From: Rhizobium sp. C4
GTDB lineage: Bacteria > Pseudomonadota > Alphaproteobacteria > Rhizobiales > Rhizobiaceae
Direction: 5' to 3'
NCBI RefSeq assembly: GCF_021026315.1
Contig: NZ_JAJNCX010000004.1
Location: 62,001 to 126,000, forward strand
DNA: 64,000 nucleotides
Positions 28,514-40,027 of this stretch are shown here, piece after piece; position 1 is the stretch's first letter, and every line of letters starts with the position of its first letter. The notes under the pieces are model-generated. The model did no database searches, was not told the DNA's origin, and was given only the letters and a program-made list of their open reading frames with translations. Made by a program: the position numbers and the translations under genes.

Positions 28514-29470
28514 ATGGGCGTTGATTTCCTGGGCTTGCAAACAACCATTGCAAACTCTTTTACGCTGGAGGGCGTAGGCGTCCATTCTGGGTCCGAGGTG
28601 AGCGTTACCTTTATCCCCGCTGAGGCCGGTACCGGCATCGTTTTCCACCGCATGCACGAGAATGGTGATGTCACCGAGCTGAAGGCCGTGTCCTCGCAGG
28701 TCGGCAATACCGATCTCTGCACCATGCTCGGCTTTTCGCCGGCCACGTCCGTCGCCACGATCGAGCACCTGATGGCGGCTCTCTATGCGATGGGCGTCGA
28801 CAATGTCGTCATCCAGGTGACGGGTGCGGAAATCCCGGTCATGGATGGCAGCTCGGCTCCGTTCATCGAAGCGATCGAACTTGCAGGCACGCAGACGCTC
28901 GGCGTCAAGCGCCGTTACATTCGCGTGATCAAGCCTGTCCGCATCGAGGCCGGTAATTGCTGGAGCGAGTTCGTTCCGCATGACGGTACGCGATTCGAAG
29001 TCGAGATCGACTTCCCGACGCCGCTGATCGGCAAGCAGTCCTGGAAGGGCGAACTGACGGCCGCTTCGTTCAAGGACGAGCTGTCCCGCGCGCGCACCTT
29101 CGGCTTCATGCGCGATGTCGAGCGCCTGTGGGCCGCCGGCCTCGCGCTCGGCTCGTCGCTCGAAAATTCGGTCGTCATTTCCGACAACGACACTGTCGTG
29201 AACCCGGAAGGCCTGCGCTACAAGGGTGACGAGTTCGTGCGTCACAAGACGCTCGACGCCGTTGGCGATCTGGCGCTGGCCGGCGCGCAGTTCATCGGCT
29301 GCTACCGCTCCTATCGCGGTGGCCACAAGATGAATGCGCTGGCGCTCAAGGCACTGCTGCAGGATCCGTCGGCTTACGAAGTCGTGGAAGCCCCTGTCAG
29401 CCGCCAGCGCGTTCGCGCCTTCGAGATGATCGCGGTTAACGCGCCGGAATTCGCGCCCTGGAGCGCGTGA
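28514..29470 (+). CDS. lpxC: UDP-3-O-acyl-GlcNAc deacetylase LpxC
   Basis: This 318-aa zinc enzyme carries out the committed step of lipid A synthesis. Motifs are GVGVHSGSEVSVTF, IEHLMAALYAMGVDN (zinc His), VMDGSSAPFIEAI, and KTLDAVGDLALAG with the zinc Asp, then GHKMNALALKAL with the active-site His. ATG 28514 is chosen because GGAAGG (28503-28508) is five bases upstream and MGVDFLGLQTTI matches the family start; an upstream in-frame ATG at 28472 is less likely. Confidence 0.95.
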   Translation: MGVDFLGLQTTIANSFTLEGVGVHSGSEVSVTFIPAEAGTGIVFHRMHENGDVTELKAVSSQVGNTDLCTMLGFSPATSVATIEHLMAALYAMGVDNVVIQVTGAEIPVMDGSSAPFIEAIELAGTQTLGVKRRYIRVIKPVRIEAGNCWSEFVPHDGTRFEVEIDFPTPLIGKQSWKGELTAASFKDELSRARTFGFMRDVERLWAAGLALGSSLENSVVISDNDTVVNPEGLRYKGDEFVRHKTLDAVGDLALAGAQFIGCYRSYRGGHKMNALALKALLQDPSAYEVVEAPVSRQRVRAFEMIAVNAPEFAPWSA

Positions 29471-29561
29471 GGCGAGGCGACTTCGCTTCGCGCGGACTTG
29501 CCGATGCGCTCCACTAGATTTGCATCGAACGACAATCATCTCAAAAATTCTTCGTTGATGG

Positions 29562-29588
29562 ACAGCCCGATTGGGCTGTTCTTTGTTA
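29562..29588 (+). terminator. Intrinsic terminator after lpxC
   Basis: ACAGCCC (29562-29568) pairs with GGGCTGT (29573-29579), loop GATT, then TCTTTGTT. It stands between lpxC and bamD, about 90 bp past the lpxC stop. Confidence 0.65.
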
Positions 29589-29713
29589 TAAACGCCACAA
29601 ATTTGCGGCAAAGGCCGATCATGGCGTTGCTCTTGGCATGCGTTTGGAGATAGAAACGCGTCACTGGCGGTTCTGGCAACCTTGGCATGACCGCTTCAAA
29701 TGGGACTTTTCCG

Positions 29714-30586
29714 ATGGAATTTGCGAATACCGCCGCGCTGAACAAGAAAGTACGATTTGCCCTGCTGTCTGTTGCGCTTGCCGTGGCCGGCGCCGGTCTT
29801 TCGGCTTGCAACAGCGATCCCGATATCGACATCACCAAGATCAAGGCGAATACGGATCCGGCGGACAAGCTTTATGCTCAAGGCCTGGCGAACCTGAACG
29901 CCGGCAATGTCGGCGAGGCGAAGGCGAAGTTCGCGGCCATCGACAAGCAGGATCCCTTCTCGGAAGAAGCCCGCAAGTCACTCGTGATGAGCACCTTCCT
30001 GAACTATCGCAACGGCCAGTTTGACGAGGCGATCGTCGCCGGCAGTCGCTACATGAAGCTTTACCCGGAATCGAAGGATGCCGCTTACGTCCAGTATCTG
30101 GTCGGGCTTTCCTTCTACAAGAAGATCCCGGACGTGACGCAGGACCAGCGCTATGCGGCCGAAACGATGAAGGCGATGCAGGCCGTCGTCGACAACTATC
30201 CGACCTCCGAATATGCCGATGACGCGCGCTCGAAGATCCGTATGGCGAAGGATCAGCTGGCCGGCAAGGAAATGCAGGTCGGGCGCTACTATCAGGAGCG
30301 CAAGGAATACATTGCCGCCGTCTCGCGCTATCGCAACGTTGTCGAGACCTACCAGAGCACCAATCAGGTTCAGGAAGCGCTCGCCCGTCTGGTCGAATGC
30401 TACTATGCGATGGGCGTGACGACGGAAGCCCAGACGGCTGCCGCCGTTCTCGGCGCCAACTATCCCGACAGCCAGTGGTATGCGGATAGCTTCAAGCTCT
30501 TGAAATCCGGTGGCCTTGAGCCGCGCGAGAATTCCGGCTCGTGGATTTCCCGCGCTGCCAAGAAGCTGGTGCTCGGCGAAGGCTGA
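29714..30586 (+). CDS. bamD: Outer membrane assembly lipoprotein BamD
   Basis: This 290-aa lipoprotein has a lipobox LSAC with Cys32. The mature part is a series of TPR-like repeats ([20 protein letters not shown], then [36 protein letters not shown]). BamD is an essential part of the BAM complex that inserts beta-barrel proteins into the outer membrane. The start [10 protein letters not shown] is chosen; an upstream in-frame ATG at 29687 would add nine residues. It lies 5 bp before recN, the usual rhizobial neighbour. Confidence 0.9.
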   Translation: MEFANTAALNKKVRFALLSVALAVAGAGLSACNSDPDIDITKIKANTDPADKLYAQGLANLNAGNVGEAKAKFAAIDKQDPFSEEARKSLVMSTFLNYRNGQFDEAIVAGSRYMKLYPESKDAAYVQYLVGLSFYKKIPDVTQDQRYAAETMKAMQAVVDNYPTSEYADDARSKIRMAKDQLAGKEMQVGRYYQERKEYIAAVSRYRNVVETYQSTNQVQEALARLVECYYAMGVTTEAQTAAAVLGANYPDSQWYADSFKLLKSGGLEPRENSGSWISRAAKKLVLGEG

Positions 30587-30591
30587 TCCCC

Positions 30592-32256
30592 ATGCTTGCC
30601 CAGTTGTCGATCCGCGATATCGTTCTGATCGAACGGCTGGACCTCGAGTTCTCTGCCGGCCTGTCGGTTTTGACCGGTGAAACGGGTGCCGGCAAATCCA
30701 TTCTTCTCGATAGTCTGTCGCTGGCGCTGGGCGGGCGCGGTGACGGCTCTCTCGTGCGTCACGGCATGGAGAAGGGGCAGGTGACGGCCTCCTTCGATGT
30801 CGGCATGGATCATCCCGCGCGCCTCATGCTGCGGGAAAACGGCATCGACGACGATGGCGACCTGATCTTCCGCCGCCAGCAATCCGCCGATGGCCGCACC
30901 AAAGCCTATGTGAACGACCAGCCCGTCAGCGTGCAGCTGATGCGCGATGCCGGCGCGCTGCTGGTCGAGATCCACGGGCAGCATGACGATCGCGCGCTGG
31001 TCGACATGCATGCCCACCGGCTGCTGCTCGATGCATTTGCCGGGCTTTCCACCGAAGCAGAGCGCGTGGGGCAGGCGTGGCGGTCCTGGAAACAGGCCGA
31101 GCGCGCCTTCGAGACGCATCGCCAGAAGGTCGAGGCCGCCGCCCGCGAGGCCGATTTCCTGCGCTCTGCCGTCGAGGAGCTGGAAAAGCTCTCGCCCGAG
31201 GACGGCGAAGAGGATGTGCTGGCCGAGCGCCGCACCGCCATGCAGAAATCCGAGCGGATTGCGGGTGACATTTCCGAGGCGTCCGAATTCCTCAACGGCA
31301 ATCATTCGCCCGTTCCGGAAATCGCCTCGATGTTGCGCCGTTTGGAGCGCAAGAGCCATGAAGTTCCCGGCCTTCTTGAAGACACGGTGGCGCTGCTTGA
31401 TGGCGCGCTGAACCAGCTTTCCGACGCGCAGATGGCGGTCGAGGCGGCACTGCGCAAGACGGAGTTCGATCCGCGCGAGTTGGAGCGCGTCGAGGAGCGG
31501 CTGTTTGCGCTTCGCGCTGCCTCGCGCAAGTACAATGTCCCGGTTTCCGAACTGCCGGCGCTTGCCGTGCGGATGATTGGCGATCTCGCTGATCTCGATG
31601 CCGGCGAGGAGAAGCTCGGCAAGCTGGAGGCCGCAGTCGCCGAGGCAAAGCAGCACTATTTTGCGCTGGCTCGCGTTCTGTCGGAGAAGCGGCACAATGG
31701 CGCGGTGGCGCTGGGCGAGGCGGTCATGGCGGAACTGCCGGCGCTCAAGCTGGAGCGCGCGCGCTTCTTCGCGAATGTCGCGAGCGACGACGCCAACGCG
31801 GCGTCGTCCGGCATCGATCTGATCGAATTCCATGTCCAGACGAACCCGGGCACACGGCCCGGCCCGATCATGAAGGTCGCCTCCGGCGGCGAACTCTCGC
31901 GCTTCCTCCTGGCACTGAAGGTGGCGCTTGCCGATCGCGGCTCGGCGCCGACGCTGGTCTTCGACGAAATCGACACGGGCGTTGGCGGGGCCGTGGCGGA
32001 TGCCATCGGCCAGCGGCTCAAGCGTCTTTCGGAAAAGGTGCAGGTACTCTCCGTCACCCATGCGCCGCAGGTCGCCGCACGTGCGGCCACACATCTCCTC
32101 ATCTCCAAGGGGCCGACCGGAGATGCCGGGACGATCGCCACCCGCGTTCACCGCATGGATGAGGAAGCCCGACGCGAGGAAATCGCCCGCATGCTGGCCG
32201 GCGCGACCGTGACCGACGAGGCGAGGGCGGCGGCGGCAAGTCTTCTCGGCGGGTAG
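30592..32256 (+). CDS. recN: DNA repair protein RecN
   Basis: This 554-aa SMC-like ATPase has Walker A LTGETGAGKSILLDSLSLAL near residue 26, a long coiled-coil centre, the signature VASGGELSRFLLALKVAL and Walker B TLVFDEIDTGVGG. RecN holds DNA ends together during double-strand break repair. ATG 30592 gives the canonical start MLAQLSIRDIVLIERL. The short distance from bamD suggests co-transcription. Confidence 0.95.
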   Translation: MLAQLSIRDIVLIERLDLEFSAGLSVLTGETGAGKSILLDSLSLALGGRGDGSLVRHGMEKGQVTASFDVGMDHPARLMLRENGIDDDGDLIFRRQQSADGRTKAYVNDQPVSVQLMRDAGALLVEIHGQHDDRALVDMHAHRLLLDAFAGLSTEAERVGQAWRSWKQAERAFETHRQKVEAAAREADFLRSAVEELEKLSPEDGEEDVLAERRTAMQKSERIAGDISEASEFLNGNHSPVPEIASMLRRLERKSHEVPGLLEDTVALLDGALNQLSDAQMAVEAALRKTEFDPRELERVEERLFALRAASRKYNVPVSELPALAVRMIGDLADLDAGEEKLGKLEAAVAEAKQHYFALARVLSEKRHNGAVALGEAVMAELPALKLERARFFANVASDDANAASSGIDLIEFHVQTNPGTRPGPIMKVASGGELSRFLLALKVALADRGSAPTLVFDEIDTGVGGAVADAIGQRLKRLSEKVQVLSVTHAPQVAARAATHLLISKGPTGDAGTIATRVHRMDEEARREEIARMLAGATVTDEARAAAASLLGG

Positions 32257-32299
32257 GGCTACGAATTTCGACATACGAGATCATGACTGGAGTCGGACG

Positions 32300-32653
32300 A
32301 TGAGAAAGCTCAAGGATGTGGTCGCAAGGCCTGAATATGAGCTTCAAGGCATCTTTGATGGTGGACTGTGCGGCGTTGTCGAACTGAAGAACCGGCTTTT
32401 CGGTGTCATGTTTGAACCGCTTCGTGATCTGGCATTCTTTGCATGTGCCCGCGTCGATTCCTTCGGTGCCGTCGTTTGGCCGAATGGGGCAGATCTCGAC
32501 CCCGCCGAACTTTATGCGCTTTTGCTGACCTCTTCTGGTTTGAGAGATAGGTTGGAGCACGGTTATCGCGAGATGGCAGCGGACCGAGGTCGAGAGACGG
32601 AAGCAAACGAGTGGGTGGAGGCGAAGTGTTTCTATGCCCCTTCCGACAGCTAG
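32300..32653 (+). CDS. DUF2442 domain protein
   Basis: This 117-aa protein has the DUF2442 pattern: a first strand KDVVARPEYELQGIFDGGLCGVVEL-type hairpin, PLRDLAFFACARVDSFGAVVWPNGADLDPAELY, then an unconserved tail of about 35 residues. Many DUF2442 proteins sit next to a DUF4160 partner in putative toxin-antitoxin pairs; no such partner is present here, so it is a solo copy of unknown role. It starts 43 bp after recN. GC content is a little lower than that of its neighbours. Confidence 0.65.
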   Translation: MRKLKDVVARPEYELQGIFDGGLCGVVELKNRLFGVMFEPLRDLAFFACARVDSFGAVVWPNGADLDPAELYALLLTSSGLRDRLEHGYREMAADRGRETEANEWVEAKCFYAPSDS

Positions 32654-32699
32654 AGTTCAGCCCTAAGAGATCATTTGCCCATCTACCAGGAGTTCGCGT

Positions 32700-34142
32700 G
32701 TGTATGCCGTTCTGACGACCTACTGGCCGCATATTCTCCTCGTGCTTTCCTTCCTGATGGGTGGTGTTGCGGCCATTCATGCGACGATGAGCAAGCGGGA
32801 CGTGCGCTCGGCGATCGGCTGGGTCGGCGTCATTCTCCTGTCTCCCATTCTCGGCGCCGTCATCTATGCGGTGGCCGGCATCAACCGGATGCGCCGGCAG
32901 TCGATCATGGCGCGCGGCACGTTGCGCAATGAAAGGCTGCGGGGTGGACATGTTTCGCTGCCGGTGTCGCAAGATGATTACGAGATGGCCTTCGGCCCTC
33001 ATTTCGGCGCGCTGAAAATGCTGGGCGACCGGGTTGCCGGGCCGCTTCGCGACGGCAATCTGGTCACGGTTCTGGCCAGCGGCGACGAGACCTATGATGC
33101 GCTCTGTGCCGCGATCGACACGGCCGAGCGCAGCATCATTCTCGAAACCTATATTTTCGACCGCGACCGCGTCGGCCTGCGCATTGCCGAGCGGCTGGCG
33201 GCGGCCGTGCAGCGGGGCGTCGAGGTGAGGGTGCTGATCGATGCGGTCGGCGCGCGCTATTCGGTGCCCAGCATCGTGCCTTACCTGCGCGACAGGGCCA
33301 TTCCGGTTGCTGACTTCAATGGTCACGTCATCGTCGGTCTGCGCCTGCCTTACGCAAACCTGCGCACCCACCGCAAGATCGCCGTGATCGACGGCAGGAT
33401 CGGCTTCATGGGTGGGATGAACATCCGCGCGGCGTTCAGCGGGCCGGGTGCGGCGCTCGACACGCATTTCCGTGTCACGGGACCGATCGTTGGCGATCTT
33501 CTCGCCGTGGCGGCTGATGACTGGCATTTCGACACCGGCGAATTGCTGGAGGGTGATGCGTGGCGGGTGGAGGGCGAGCCGTCGGATGAGGCTTCGATGA
33601 TGACGCGGGTCGTCGTTTCCGGGCCGGATGCCAATCTCGAGACCAATCACAAGGTCATCATGGGAGCAATTTCCGTCGCCGAGCGTTCTGTTCGCATCAT
33701 GTCACCCTATTTCCTGCCCGACGGCATACTTCTTGGAGCCATTGCGACCGCAGCGCTGCGCGGTGTGGCGGTGGAGATCATCGTGCCGGCCAAGAACAAT
33801 CTCGGCGTCGTGGCGCGCGCGATGACGGCGCAATTTGGCGAGACGATCCGCAGCGGTGTCCGCATCTTCAAGGCTGGTGCGGTGTTCAACCATTCCAAGC
33901 TGATGATCGTCGACGACAAATGGGCCTATATCGGCTCTTCCAACATGGATTCGCGGTCGCTGAGGCTCAATTTCGAGATCGACATGGAAGTGCACGACCG
34001 GGCGTTCGTGCGCGATCTTCACGCTCGGTTCGACGAGGCGATGGAGGGCGCGAGCGAGGTGACGCAGGAGATGCTGCGCAAGCGACCCTTTCCGATCCGG
34101 CTTCTTGACCGTATCTTCTGGCTTGCCTCCCCTTATCTCTAG
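32700..34142 (+). CDS. cls: Cardiolipin synthase / phospholipase D family protein
   Basis: This 480-aa protein has two N-terminal membrane helices (about residues 10-28 and 38-62) followed by two phospholipase-D (HKD) motifs, HRKIAVIDGRIGFMGGMN and HSKLMIVDDKWAYIGSSN. This is the domain order of bacterial cardiolipin synthase, which joins two phosphatidylglycerols. The start is GTG 32700 with CAGGAG upstream. It is followed directly by an EEP-fold gene. The substrate is inferred from architecture. Confidence 0.82.
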   Translation: MYAVLTTYWPHILLVLSFLMGGVAAIHATMSKRDVRSAIGWVGVILLSPILGAVIYAVAGINRMRRQSIMARGTLRNERLRGGHVSLPVSQDDYEMAFGPHFGALKMLGDRVAGPLRDGNLVTVLASGDETYDALCAAIDTAERSIILETYIFDRDRVGLRIAERLAAAVQRGVEVRVLIDAVGARYSVPSIVPYLRDRAIPVADFNGHVIVGLRLPYANLRTHRKIAVIDGRIGFMGGMNIRAAFSGPGAALDTHFRVTGPIVGDLLAVAADDWHFDTGELLEGDAWRVEGEPSDEASMMTRVVVSGPDANLETNHKVIMGAISVAERSVRIMSPYFLPDGILLGAIATAALRGVAVEIIVPAKNNLGVVARAMTAQFGETIRSGVRIFKAGAVFNHSKLMIVDDKWAYIGSSNMDSRSLRLNFEIDMEVHDRAFVRDLHARFDEAMEGASEVTQEMLRKRPFPIRLLDRIFWLASPYL

Positions 34143-34148
34143 TGGCCC

Positions 34149-34973
34149 GTGCGTGATCCCGTGACGAAAACACATCGAAATCTCGCCGAGGTCCTGGTCT
34201 CTTCGCTGCGCCGCAAGCGGACGGAAATGTCCGTTCGCCATGCGTTTGGCGATGCCGACGACAAGCTGGTCGTCGCCTCCTACAATGTTCACAAATGCGT
34301 CGGCACGGACGGGCGCTTCGATCCCGGGCGGATCATGGATGTGATCCGCGAGATCGGGCCGGACGTCATGGCGCTGCAGGAGGCCGACATGCGCTTCGGC
34401 GAGCGCGTCGGGCTTCTCGATCTCACCCGTCTGCGGCTCGAAACTGGGCTTGTCGCCGTGCCGATGAAGACGGTCAGCAAATCGCATGGCTGGCGCGGCA
34501 ATGTCATCCTTGTGCGCAAGGGGGCGTTGAAGGATGTGCATGAGGTGGCGCTGCCGGGGCTGGAGCCGCGCGGCGCGCTGGTGGCTGAACTCGAACTCGA
34601 CAACGGCTCTGCGCTCAGGATCATCGCCGCCCATCTCGGGCTGCTGCGCCGCTCGCGCCAGCAGCAGGCGGAGTTCCTGCTGGAGCTGATGTCCCGACGG
34701 GGTGACTGTCCGACGCTGCTCATGGGCGACTTCAACGAATGGCGGCTCGGCAAGCGCTCGGCGCTCAAGCATTTCGAGGCCGCTGTGGGGCCTCTGCCGC
34801 CGGCGCTGCCGAGTTTTCCGGCACAATTGCCGGTCCTGTCGCTGGATCGCATCATCGGCAATCGCCGGGGCATGATCGCCAATATCGCCGTGCATGACAC
34901 GCCGCTGGCGCGGCTTGCCTCGGATCATCTGCCGCTGGCGGCCGTCATCGATCTCGATGCTGCCACGACGTGA
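34149..34973 (+). CDS. Endonuclease/exonuclease/phosphatase (EEP) family protein
   Basis: This 274-aa protein of the DNase I/EEP fold has VVASYNVHKCVGTDG (first metal Asn), DVMALQEADM (metal Glu), LLMGDFNEWR (Asp-Asn pair) and ASDHLPLAAVI (catalytic Asp-His). No signal peptide is seen. It lies 6 bp after cls, so a phosphodiesterase acting on lipid head groups is conceivable, but nucleases share the same motifs. The start is GTG 34149; a later start (for example an internal ATG at 34227) is possible. Confidence 0.75.
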   Translation: MRDPVTKTHRNLAEVLVSSLRRKRTEMSVRHAFGDADDKLVVASYNVHKCVGTDGRFDPGRIMDVIREIGPDVMALQEADMRFGERVGLLDLTRLRLETGLVAVPMKTVSKSHGWRGNVILVRKGALKDVHEVALPGLEPRGALVAELELDNGSALRIIAAHLGLLRRSRQQQAEFLLELMSRRGDCPTLLMGDFNEWRLGKRSALKHFEAAVGPLPPALPSFPAQLPVLSLDRIIGNRRGMIANIAVHDTPLARLASDHLPLAAVIDLDAATT

Positions 34974-35080
34974 CAGGGATGGCGGCCGAGGGCATCTTTT
35001 CATTCGTCAGAAATTGGTTTCTTGTTTGCCGCGCCGGGTTATCGAAAAACCGGACTCCACTTTTTCGCCCGGCGCATTAA

Positions 35081-37267
<2,187 letters not shown>

Positions 37268-37422
37268 CGGGCTCACGGAAGGTGGCGTCGATGGGGATCG
37301 GCACGCCGTCCCGTGTCTTCGCAACTGCTTAAATATAAGAAAAGTCAAATATATAACCCCTAAAAGGCATGATATTCATCGCCCTCGCAGTCGGCTAACA
37401 CTGTCGTCTGTTTCGTCATGCC

Positions 37423-39570
37423 GTGGGGGCGGTAGACTTGCCGAATCGCGCTCTGAAATTGTCGCGTTCGTTGCAGACAAGGATCATGGTCCTGTCTGTG
37501 GGCATTGCGTTTGTCGCGGTGTCGGTGGTGGCGTTCTTCTACGATCGCCGCGCGGTGGATCTGGTGATCAACACGGCGATGGAGCGACTTGCCTCCGAGA
37601 CGCGGCTTCTTGCCCAGCGGGTGGAATTTGCCGATGGCGCGGTTGAGCGCGAGGCGGCTTTTGCGGCGGAATCGCCACTTGCCGCGGCGCTGATCCAGGA
37701 TGCCGGCAACGCGCGTTTCCAGGCTGCCGCCGCCCTTGTTTTCGGGCGTCTTCTGGCGCGCCGGGCGGACTATCTGCAGGTTCGCGTCGTTGCGCTCGAC
37801 GGTGGGCGGGAAGTCGTCCGGGTGATCCAGACCGGGATCGAGACCAGGGCTGTGGCTCCTGCGGAACTTGCCTCGGTTGCGGGCGAGCGGTTCTTCAAGG
37901 AGGCCGCATCCGAGGCGCTTGTGGGGGCTGTCTACTATTCGCATGTCGAGATACCGGCGAAATCGGATGGTCCCGCGCTTGCGGGGCCGGCCGTGTGGCG
38001 CGTGGTCTATCCGGTGCCGGATGCGGCGGGAAAGGTGATCGGTTTCGCCATCATCGACGTCGACTACGTGAAGATGCTGAGCGGCGTGCTGCGTGATGCC
38101 CCGCCGCGGCGTGACATTCTCCTGTTCAACAGCGACGGCGACAGGCTGGAACGCCTTGCGGACTCCGAGACCGTGCGCTTCTTCCGGCATGATCAGGAGG
38201 GTTCAAGCAGTTTCATCGACCCCCGGACGATCGGCCCGGGCCAGAATGAAGCGGCGGTCCGCCAGGATGGCGCGATCTCCTATATCGTCCGACGCTATTT
38301 CAGCGGCCAGCAGCCCTACGGCTTTGTCGGCGTGGCCTTGCGGGAACCGGAAAGCCGGTTGCTGGCGCTGGCCTGGGAGGCGCGGCGCGAGACGCTTGTC
38401 ATCGGGGCGGCAATCCTCATTGGCGTGTTGCTTGTTGCGCTTCTCGCCTCGCGCCGTTTTGCCGACTATGTCGTCGATGTGGCTGCCCGCTCGGGTGCGG
38501 TGATTGACAGCGCGCTCGACGCCATCATTTCGATCGATGAAGAGGGACGCATCCTCTCGGACAACCCGGCGGTCGAGCGGGTGTTCCAGTACAAGCCCGG
38601 CGAGTTGATCGGCCAGGGCATCGACACGCTGATGGGCGTCGGCGGCCAGGGCGCGCATGAAGTCTATCTGGGACGCTACAAGAAGACCGGTATCCGCCAC
38701 GTTATCGGCCAGGTGCAGGAGGTCACTGCGCGGCGACGTGACGGATCCCGCTTCCCGGCCGAGCTTTCCGTCAGCGAGACGATCGTCAACGGCCAGAGGA
38801 GCTTTACCGGAAACGTCCGTGACATCTCGGCGCGCAAGGCGGCGGAGGCCGAGCGCGAACGGCTGATCAAGGCGCTCGCCCGCTCCAATCGGGAGCTGGA
38901 CGAGTTCGCCTTCGTGGCCTCGCATGACCTGAAGGCTCCGTTGCGCGTCATCGAAAACGCCTCCAGCTGGCTGGAAGAGGATCTGGCCGACCGGCTGGAT
39001 GCGGAGAGCCGCGAGAATCTCGGGCTTCTGCGCAGCCGCGTGCGGCGCATGGACCGGCTGCTGGACGATCTTCTCGAATATTCGCGGATCGGCCGCAAGA
39101 CGAACGAGCAATGGCGCCAGGTTCTCGACGGGGCGGAGCTGCGCGACGAGGTGATGGCGCTTGTGCCGCAGCGCGACGGTTTCACCGTGACCTTCGATCC
39201 GTCCTTCCTTGCCATTGCCGCGACGCGCATGCCGCTGCAGCAGATCCTGATCAACCTGATCGGCAATGCGCTGAAACATCATGACCGCGAGACGGGAGAG
39301 ATTCATGTCAAGGCGCAGACCCGAGAAGACACATACCTGATCTCGGTGATTGACGACGGACCCGGCATCCCGGATGAGTATCGCGAACAGATTTTCAAGA
39401 TGTTCCAGACCCTGCGCCCGCGCGACCGCGTCGAGGGCAGCGGCATGGGCCTGGCCATCGTCCGCAAGCATATTGATGTCCTGGGAATGAGCCTCTCTGT
39501 CGAGCGGGCTGGCGAGAGGGGGAGCATTTTTGCCTTCACCTATCCCCGGTCCGTTCGGGACGAGGCATAG
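37423..39570 (+). CDS. Membrane PAS sensor histidine kinase
   Basis: This protein is up to 715 aa. Transmembrane helix 1 is at about residues 23-41, a large extracytoplasmic sensor domain spans residues 42-322, and helix 2 is at about 326-344. A PAS domain (360-465, DSALDAIISIDEEGRIL) and HisKA with the phospho-acceptor His501 (EFAFVASHDLKAPL) follow, then the HATPase (NLIGNALKHH, DDGPGIPDEY, GSGMGLAIVRKH). It heads a three-gene phosphorelay with the next two genes. The signal is unknown. The start is uncertain: GTG 37423 or TTG 37438. Confidence 0.85.
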   Translation: MGAVDLPNRALKLSRSLQTRIMVLSVGIAFVAVSVVAFFYDRRAVDLVINTAMERLASETRLLAQRVEFADGAVEREAAFAAESPLAAALIQDAGNARFQAAAALVFGRLLARRADYLQVRVVALDGGREVVRVIQTGIETRAVAPAELASVAGERFFKEAASEALVGAVYYSHVEIPAKSDGPALAGPAVWRVVYPVPDAAGKVIGFAIIDVDYVKMLSGVLRDAPPRRDILLFNSDGDRLERLADSETVRFFRHDQEGSSSFIDPRTIGPGQNEAAVRQDGAISYIVRRYFSGQQPYGFVGVALREPESRLLALAWEARRETLVIGAAILIGVLLVALLASRRFADYVVDVAARSGAVIDSALDAIISIDEEGRILSDNPAVERVFQYKPGELIGQGIDTLMGVGGQGAHEVYLGRYKKTGIRHVIGQVQEVTARRRDGSRFPAELSVSETIVNGQRSFTGNVRDISARKAAEAERERLIKALARSNRELDEFAFVASHDLKAPLRVIENASSWLEEDLADRLDAESRENLGLLRSRVRRMDRLLDDLLEYSRIGRKTNEQWRQVLDGAELRDEVMALVPQRDGFTVTFDPSFLAIAATRMPLQQILINLIGNALKHHDRETGEIHVKAQTREDTYLISVIDDGPGIPDEYREQIFKMFQTLRPRDRVEGSGMGLAIVRKHIDVLGMSLSVERAGERGSIFAFTYPRSVRDEA

Positions 39571-39580
39571 GGGAGGCGCT

Positions 39581-40027
39581 ATGGCACTTTATGCACGATC
39601 GGGCACGACCGACGTCAAGATCCTCCTTGTCGAGGATGATGACGGCGATGCCAAGGCACTGATCCGCGCCTTCGCCAAGGCCAATATCGGCAATCCTATC
39701 ATTCGCGCGCAGGACGGCGTGGAGGCGCTGGCCTATCTGAAGGGCGAGGGCAAGAGCACGCAGCCGCGTCCGCCGATCCTGCTTCTGGTCGATCTCAACA
39801 TGCCGCGAATGAACGGCATCGAATTCATCCGGGCCCTGCGCGCGGATCCGGATCTGCGCCGCACCGTGGCCTTCCTGCTCACCACCTCGAAGCGCGAGGA
39901 AGACATGGCGGCGGCCTACGACCTCAATGTCGCCGGCTATATCGTGAAGCAGAACGCGGGCGTCGATTTCCTGAACCTCGTCGGCATGATCGACAGCTTC
40001 TGGAAGATCGTGGAACTGCCGACATGA
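39581..40027 (+). CDS. Stand-alone response regulator, Rcp1-like
   Basis: This 148-aa single receiver domain has the acidic pair VEDDDGD (about residues 17-23), phospho-acceptor Asp71 (LLLVDLNMPRMNG), the Thr pair LLTTSKREED and the Lys of YIVKQNAG. Extended loops around PRPPILLLVD resemble Rcp-type partners of phytochrome-like kinases. There is no output domain, so it probably shuttles phosphate between the membrane kinase upstream and another protein. GGGGAGG precedes ATG 39581. Its stop overlaps the next gene by four bases. Confidence 0.88.
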   Translation: MALYARSGTTDVKILLVEDDDGDAKALIRAFAKANIGNPIIRAQDGVEALAYLKGEGKSTQPRPPILLLVDLNMPRMNGIEFIRALRADPDLRRTVAFLLTTSKREEDMAAAYDLNVAGYIVKQNAGVDFLNLVGMIDSFWKIVELPT

